A stretch of 64,000 nt of DNA from Chryseobacterium potabilaquae. GTDB taxonomy: Bacteria; Bacteroidota; Bacteroidia; Flavobacteriales; Weeksellaceae. The translations under genes and the position numbers were made by a program. Shown in pieces: positions 59,819-64,000 of the stretch (positions are counted from its first letter, which is position 1; each line of letters starts with the position of its first letter). The DNA lies in assembly GCF_902728265.1 (NCBI RefSeq), contig NZ_CACVBR010000019.1:1-64000 (forward strand), read 5' to 3'. The notes under the pieces were generated by a model. The model was not told the DNA's origin, ran no database searches, and saw only the letters and a program-made list of their open reading frames with translations.

Positions 59819-60328
59819 TTAATCCAAAGCAACTTGCCCTTGTCTACAAAGATCAAGAATTTCATCTACTTTTTCTATCGTTAAATTTTCATGAAAAAAT
59901 TTCCCTAACTGCATCATTGGAGCATAACCACAGGCTCCAAGACATTCAGCTGGTTTTAGTGTAAACATCCCGTCTTCAGTAGTTTCCCCATCCTTAATAT
60001 TCAGTTTAGTTCTGATATGGTTAAGGATTTTTTCGCTTCCACAAACCATACAAGGCCCTGTTCTGCAAACCTCCAAAACATATTTACCAACTGGTTTCAT
60101 ATTGAACATGGTATAAAAAGTAGCTACTTCATATACTTCAATTGGTTTAATACTTAATAATCCGGCAACATAATCCATGACAGGAACATCCAGCCAACCT
60201 CCAAACTCCTTTTGTGCTAAATGAAGAACAGGAAGAAGAGCTGATTTTTGTCTTCCTTCGGGATATCTCGCGATAATTTTATGTACCTGTGCTAAACTTT
60301 CAGGTTTAAAAGCAATTGTTTCGCTCAT
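59819..60328 (-). CDS. nuoE: NADH-quinone oxidoreductase subunit E
   Basis: This 169-residue thioredoxin-fold subunit holds the 2Fe-2S cluster N1a. The four cysteines are in CRTGPCMVCG (about 88-97; first and second ligands) and CLGACGYAP (about 129-137; third and fourth). YPEGRQKSALLPVLHLAQ near 19-36 is the usual N-terminal helix. It lies 12 bases before nuoF and 104 bases after nuoD. Confidence 0.96.
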   Translation of the reverse strand: MSETIAFKPESLAQVHKIIARYPEGRQKSALLPVLHLAQKEFGGWLDVPVMDYVAGLLSIKPIEVYEVATFYTMFNMKPVGKYVLEVCRTGPCMVCGSEKILNHIRTKLNIKDGETTEDGMFTLKPAECLGACGYAPMMQLGKFFHENLTIEKVDEILDLCRQGQVALD

Positions 60329-60432
60329 CTTTATCTAAGATTTCAGATGTCAGATTTCTGAACATCAGATTTTAAATTTATATATAAAGCAAAAAATCCG
60401 GAATCTGCAATCAGATGTCCAAGATTTTCTTT
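60329..60432. repeat. 7-bp periodic TCAGATN repeat between nuoD and nuoE
   Basis: The 104-base gap contains heptamers TAAGATT, TCAGATG, TCAGATT and, after a shift, ATCAGAT, then AATCTGC and AATCAGA in the other half. These are variants of the TYAGATT unit (AATCTRA on the other strand). No hairpin with a T run is seen, so it is not a terminator. Confidence 0.65.
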
Positions 60433-61656
60433 TTATGCATCTAATTCTCCTGCAATAATATTCATGCTACACATCGTTACTATCGCATCCGAAATTACAG
60501 AACCTGTAATCATTTCAGGATAGGCTTGATAGTATATGAAGCATGGTCTCCTGAAGTGGAGTCTATATGGACTTCTTCCTCCATCACTCACTAAGTAAAA
60601 GCCTAGTTCTCCATTACCTCCTTCTACGGCATGGTAAACTTCACCTTTTGGTACTTCAGTTTCTCCCATTACAATTTTAAAATGGTAAATCAGGGCTTCC
60701 ATTTTTTGATAAACATCTGCTTTTTCAGGAAGATAGAAATCAGGAACATCCGCATGAAAATCACCTTCCGGAAGATTCTCGTATGCTTGTTTGATAATTT
60801 TAATGGATTCCCATATCTCTTGCTGACGAACCATGAAACGATCATAAGTGTCGCCTGCAGTTCCTACCGGAATGATAAAGTCAAAATCTTGATAAGAAGA
60901 ATAAGGTTGTGCTACTCGAACATCATAATCTATACCTGCTGCACGTAAATTAGGGCCTGTAAAACCATAACTTAATGCTCTTTCGGCAGTAATAGCACCT
61001 GCTCCAATAGTTCTATCCATAAAAATTCTGTTTCTCTCTAGTAAAGTACAGAATTCTTTAAATCGTGGTGGAAAAGTTTTGAGGAAATCCTTAATTAGTT
61101 CATGAAATTTAGGTGTGAAATCTCTTTCGAAGCCTCCGATTCTCCCCATATTGGTTGTCATTCTTGCCCCGCATATTTGTTCATACATATCATAAATACG
61201 TTCTCTTTCGATGAACATATAAGTAAGGCCTGTAATCGCACCGGAATCCATTCCGGTTACTCCATTGCAAATAAGGTGATCTCCAATTCTTGCTAGTTCC
61301 ATAAGAATCACCCGCATATAGTCAACTCTTTTGGGCACTTCAACTCCAATTAGTTTTTCAACGGTCATATGCCAGCCTAAATTGTTAATGGGAGCGGAAC
61401 AGTAATTCATACGATCCGTAAGAGTGGTAATTTGAGCATAATTTCTTCTTTCAGAAATCTTTTCAAATGCTCTGTGAATGTATCCAACTGTTTGCTCAGC
61501 ATGAAGAATTCTTTCTCCATCCATTGTTAACACATTTTGGAAAATTCCATGTGTAGCAGGGTGAGTTGGTCCCAAATTGAGGGTATATAATTGCCCATCA
61601 ATTTGTTCTTTACTTTCGTATTGGTTAAGTATATTAGATAATGAGTTATCTTTCAT
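60433..61656 (-). CDS. nuoD: NADH-quinone oxidoreductase subunit D
   Basis: This 49-kDa-type subunit forms the quinone site with NuoB and NuoH. The 407-residue protein has LGPTHPATHGIFQ near 28-40, TVGYIHRAFEK near 56-66, MNYCSAPINNLGWHMTVE near 83-100 and RLHFRRPCFIYYQAYPEM near 369-386. It is separate from NuoC, not fused as in E. coli. The gaps on both sides hold repeat DNA. Confidence 0.97.
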   Translation of the reverse strand: MKDNSLSNILNQYESKEQIDGQLYTLNLGPTHPATHGIFQNVLTMDGERILHAEQTVGYIHRAFEKISERRNYAQITTLTDRMNYCSAPINNLGWHMTVEKLIGVEVPKRVDYMRVILMELARIGDHLICNGVTGMDSGAITGLTYMFIERERIYDMYEQICGARMTTNMGRIGGFERDFTPKFHELIKDFLKTFPPRFKEFCTLLERNRIFMDRTIGAGAITAERALSYGFTGPNLRAAGIDYDVRVAQPYSSYQDFDFIIPVGTAGDTYDRFMVRQQEIWESIKIIKQAYENLPEGDFHADVPDFYLPEKADVYQKMEALIYHFKIVMGETEVPKGEVYHAVEGGNGELGFYLVSDGGRSPYRLHFRRPCFIYYQAYPEMITGSVISDAIVTMCSMNIIAGELDA

Positions 61657-61703
61657 AATGTTTGCTTTTAGCTATTTGCTTTTGGCTAATTGCCTTCCGC
61701 TTT
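61657..61703. repeat. 7-bp periodic GCTTTTN repeat between nuoC and nuoD
   Basis: The gap reads TGCTTTT, AGCTATT, TGCTTTT, GGCTAAT, TGCCTTC, CGCTTTT from about 61662. The GCT word returns every 7 bases. It shares its unit with 57519-57564. Confidence 0.7.
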
Positions 61704-62198
61704 TTATCTTCCGAACATACTATCGTTCTTGTCTGTTCTTGTGCCATCCTCAAGACGATATTCTTTTAACATCGGATGATACCCTAAATCTTCCATATTT
61801 AGAATAGGTCTGAGATCTGGGTGTCCTTTAAATTTAATTCCGTAAAAATCATACGTTTCTCTTTCCATCCAATTTGCTCCGGCATATAATTCTACTAGGG
61901 AGTCTACCTCAATATGATCTCTGGACATGAAAACTTTCAAACGTAGTCTGAAATTGGTCATCATATTGTGTAAATGATAAACCACGCCAATTTCTTTATC
62001 GGGAAATTCAGGATAATGGATTCCGCAAATATCTGTAAGAAAATTAATTTCTAAAGATGAGTCTTTCAGATAATGAATAATCTTTTTAATATCATCTTTT
62101 TTTACTTCAACAGTTAACATTCCATAAGGTTCTGAACTCGAAATTACAGATTCCGGAAATTCTCTTGTGATAGCTTCTAATACAAATTCGTTTGTCAT
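61704..62198 (-). CDS. nuoC: NADH-quinone oxidoreductase subunit C
   Basis: This 30-kDa-type subunit of the peripheral arm has 164 residues. The family signature is ERETYDFYGIKFKGHPDLRPIL (about 117-138), where ExxxxDxFGIxFxGHPxLxRIL is usual. LTDICGIHYP is near 54-63. The gene lies 6 bases after nuoB. Confidence 0.95.
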   Translation of the reverse strand: MTNEFVLEAITREFPESVISSSEPYGMLTVEVKKDDIKKIIHYLKDSSLEINFLTDICGIHYPEFPDKEIGVVYHLHNMMTNFRLRLKVFMSRDHIEVDSLVELYAGANWMERETYDFYGIKFKGHPDLRPILNMEDLGYHPMLKEYRLEDGTRTDKNDSMFGR

Positions 62199-62204
62199 TT
62201 CTGT

Positions 62205-62765
62205 TTAGTTGCTTATGTTGTAAGAATCTAATAATTTTTGATATTCAGGAGTATCTCTTCTTCTAAGACTTTCACTTTCCGCTAAAGCTTGAACTTGCAT
62301 AACTCCTTCAATAATTTGTTCTGGTCTAGGAGGACATCCAGGAACGTACACGTCAACAGGTATAATTTTATCTATTCCTTGTAGGACAGAATAAGTATCA
62401 AAAATACCCCCACTGGAAGCACATGCTCCAACGGCTACAACCCATTTAGGCTCAGCCATCTGAGTGTATACTTCTTTTAGAACAGGTCCTAATTTTTTGG
62501 ATATAGTTCCACAAACCATCAACATATCTGCTTGTCTTGGAGAAAAGGAGTTTCTTTCCATTCCAAATCTCGATGCGTCATACGTAGGGTTAAGGGTCGC
62601 CATAAACTCAATACCACAACAAGAGGTTGCAAAAGGTAACGGCCAAAGAGAGAATTTTCTTGCCATTCCGATTACACTACTCAGTTTCGTTGCGAAAAAA
62701 CCTTCTCCTTCATATCCTTCAGGAGCTGGTGCATCTGTTTTTATTATTGGTTTTTTATCTGACAT
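62205..62765 (-). CDS. nuoB: NADH-quinone oxidoreductase subunit B
   Basis: This holds the terminal 4Fe-4S cluster N2 next to the quinone. The 186-residue protein has the tandem cysteines TSCCGIEFM (Cys49, Cys50), Cys near 114 in AVGACASSGG and Cys near 144 in VPGCPPRPEQII. All four ligands are present. It lies 22 bases after nuoA. Confidence 0.97.
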   Translation of the reverse strand: MSDKKPIIKTDAPAPEGYEGEGFFATKLSSVIGMARKFSLWPLPFATSCCGIEFMATLNPTYDASRFGMERNSFSPRQADMLMVCGTISKKLGPVLKEVYTQMAEPKWVVAVGACASSGGIFDTYSVLQGIDKIIPVDVYVPGCPPRPEQIIEGVMQVQALAESESLRRRDTPEYQKLLDSYNISN

Positions 62766-62787
62766 AATTTCTTCTTAAATAAGTTTT

Positions 62788-63159
62788 TTATTTATCCCAA
62801 TCTAAAGCGCCGCGTTTCCATACATAAAAAAATGCTACGAAGAAAATTGCCACGAACGCAAGTACAGCTAAAAATCCTTGAACACCAAATTCTCGAAAGT
62901 TTACAGCATAGGGATAAAAAAATACGATTTCAATATCGAATAGTACAAACAATACAGCAGTCAGAAAATACTTGATTGAAAAGGGTGTTCTTGCATTTCC
63001 TTCTACCGGGATTCCACATTCCCAACTTTGATTTTTAACAGAATTTCCTTTTTTCTGTTTAGGACCTAAGAAATGAGCTCCAAGCAAAGAAACAGCTACA
63101 AATGCCACTGCTACAGATGCTTGAATGAGTATTGGAATATAACTTTCAGGTAAATTCAT
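62788..63159 (-). CDS. nuoA: NADH-quinone oxidoreductase subunit A
   Basis: This small three-helix membrane subunit has 123 residues. The conserved loop with the quinone-side cysteine reads NQSWECGIPVEGNARTPFSIKYF (about 43-65) and the acidic patch is in VLFDIEIVFFYPY. It is the first gene of the nuo operon, with a -7 element 23 bases upstream, at 63183-63190. Confidence 0.96.
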   Translation of the reverse strand: MNLPESYIPILIQASVAVAFVAVSLLGAHFLGPKQKKGNSVKNQSWECGIPVEGNARTPFSIKYFLTAVLFVLFDIEIVFFYPYAVNFREFGVQGFLAVLAFVAIFFVAFFYVWKRGALDWDK

Positions 63160-63182
63160 TTTTGCATTATTATCTCAATTTG

Positions 63183-63190
63183 CAAATTTA
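63183..63190 (-). promoter_or_regulatory. -7 element (TAAATTTG) of the nuo operon
   Basis: The plus strand reads CAAATTTA, giving TAAATTTG on the minus strand, 23 bases before the nuoA ATG. No well-spaced -33 TTG was found. Confidence 0.6.
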
Positions 63191-63280
63191 GCGAATAAAC
63201 AAGAAAGCATGAAATTTATCGGCCTAAAAGTAGGATTAAAATAGGAAAAATAGATAATTTAGAATCAGTAAAAATAACAG

Positions 63281-63457
63281 TTATTTCTTCATTTTTCTCA
63301 GAACAGAGTAGGCAATGAAGGAAATATAAGCAAAGAGAATACTCGTATATATTATGTTAATTAAAGTGTTCATTTTATCATCCTGAACTTGAAAAAATAG
63401 ATTGTAGATGATGAATCCAATAATTAAAACTGTAAAAATAATAAGCTGTGGTTTCAT
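63281..63457 (-). CDS. 58-residue two-helix membrane protein
   Basis: ATG 63457 opens a frame of 58 codons (MKPQLIIFTVLIIGFIIYNL...) to the TAA at 63281-63283. It has two clear transmembrane helices at about residues 4-22 and 34-53, joined by a short polar loop (FQVQDDKMN), and a basic end RKMKK. Composition and helix pattern look like a real small membrane protein. It lies upstream of nuoA with 121 bases between. Function unknown; the call rests on the frame and membrane pattern alone. Confidence 0.6.
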   Translation of the reverse strand: MKPQLIIFTVLIIGFIIYNLFFQVQDDKMNTLINIIYTSILFAYISFIAYSVLRKMKK

Positions 63458-63609
63458 ATGGTAAACTTACAAATAACGAGGTTATAAAAAAATTATAACG
63501 AACTATTTGAAAATAGAATTAAAATGGTTTTATTAAATGTATTTTGGTGACGCATACTTTTTACCTCTGAATAATTCTAAAAAAAATCTTTTTAGTTAAA
63601 CTTATTACT

Positions 63610-64000
63610 CTATTCTATTGCTAGCGAATATGTTCTTCTTCTTTTATGATTAACAGGATTATAATCTTGCCATAATAACTGGATATTTTTATTGTCTTCC
63701 AATTCTGGATTCGTTTCTAAAAATTTCACTCCTTTTTTCTTAAATGTCTCAAAAATCTCTTTGAATATAATAGATGTTACTCCTCGTCTTTGATAATCCG
63801 GATGAATTCCAATTAAATAAAAATTAGCTCTTTCATTTTTCTTTCCTGCTCTTAAGAAATGCCACCATCCGAATGGAAGTAATTTTCCTTTTGATTTTTG
63901 TAATGCCTTTGAATAAGAAGGCATTGTGATAGCAAATGAAATTAAATTATTATCGGAATCTACAATACAAACGATATAATCTTTATCTATTAGTTTAAAG
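63610..64000 (-). CDS. GNAT-like acetyltransferase, 5' part beyond the window
   Basis: The frame is open to the window edge, so the gene is cut at its 5' end; the internal ATG at 63924 is not the start. The visible 130 residues contain YIVCIVDSDNNLISFAI (a GNAT strand pair), FGWWHFLRA, IGIHPDYQRRGVTSIIF (the acetyl-CoA-binding Q/RxxGxx motif with RRGV) and NPELEDNKNIQLLW. This resembles the YghO-type N-acetyltransferase-like family. The substrate is unknown. A stop follows at 63610. Confidence 0.72.
   Translation of the reverse strand, partial: FKLIDKDYIVCIVDSDNNLISFAITMPSYSKALQKSKGKLLPFGWWHFLRAGKKNERANFYLIGIHPDYQRRGVTSIIFKEIFETFKKKGVKFLETNPELEDNKNIQLLWQDYNPVNHKRRRTYSLAIE

Overview
The window is AT-rich chromosomal DNA from a member of the Bacteroidota, most likely a Chryseobacterium-like flavobacterium. 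The reasons are: the promoter element TAnnTTTG lies just upstream of many genes; there is a PorP/SprF-type (type IX secretion associated) outer-membrane protein; DUF5606-, DUF3822- and GIN-domain-type proteins are present; complex I has separate NuoC and NuoD and a short NuoG; and leader sequences are short without obvious Shine-Dalgarno sites. The genus is an inference from remembered gene order and protein style, not from a search. I saw no rRNA, tRNA, CRISPR array, insertion sequence or prophage.

Layout. 1-3.6 kb: a secreted S9 prolyl peptidase and a luciferase-like flavin oxidoreductase. 3.6-11.6 kb: a tightly packed operon that looks like a synthase-dependent exopolysaccharide production and secretion locus. 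It encodes a TolC-like protein fused to a glycosidase-like barrel, an HlyD-type adaptor, a zinc-ribbon TackOD1-type protein, a processive GT2 synthase and a surface lipoprotein. 11.8-24 kb: housekeeping and envelope genes (M3 peptidase, GIN-domain lipoprotein, carbonic anhydrase, KefB/KefG-like pair, LemA plus two TPM proteins, DHFR, TRIC-like channel, CoaD, Ddl). 23.8-38.6 kb: PASTA protein, RluD, PorP/SprF, HemW, MurI, a nitroreductase with a frameshifted HxlR regulator, RsmD, DUF3822, Smr, phosphoesterase, serine hydrolase, SixA, RuvX, Def, DUF5606, MazG and FUSC.

38.6-48.9 kb is the other unusual stretch. It holds a 1236-residue lipoprotein joining a calcineurin-type phosphoesterase, a region with a Fam20/CotH-like kinase signature and an outer-membrane beta-barrel. 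Next is a fusion of an HD phosphohydrolase with a Pycsar-type transmembrane effector, then a large GAF-like protein. Last is a lipoprotein that is a domain-swapped relative of the one in the exopolysaccharide locus. 49.1-63.2 kb is the complete 14-gene complex I set (nuoA to nuoN, all on the minus strand). It is interrupted by one beta-barrel-like gene between nuoF and nuoG, and several of its internal gaps are filled by 7-bp-periodic repeat DNA. The window ends in a 58-residue membrane protein and a GNAT-like gene cut by the edge.

The most promising candidates for under-described biology are the exopolysaccharide locus with TackOD1 in the place where a PilZ regulator might be expected, the phosphoesterase/kinase-like/beta-barrel fusion, and the HD-Pycsar effector without a visible cyclase. 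The nitroreductase/HxlR intergenic region is a clear small regulatory case: a perfect inverted repeat overlaps both divergent promoters while the regulator gene itself is frameshifted.
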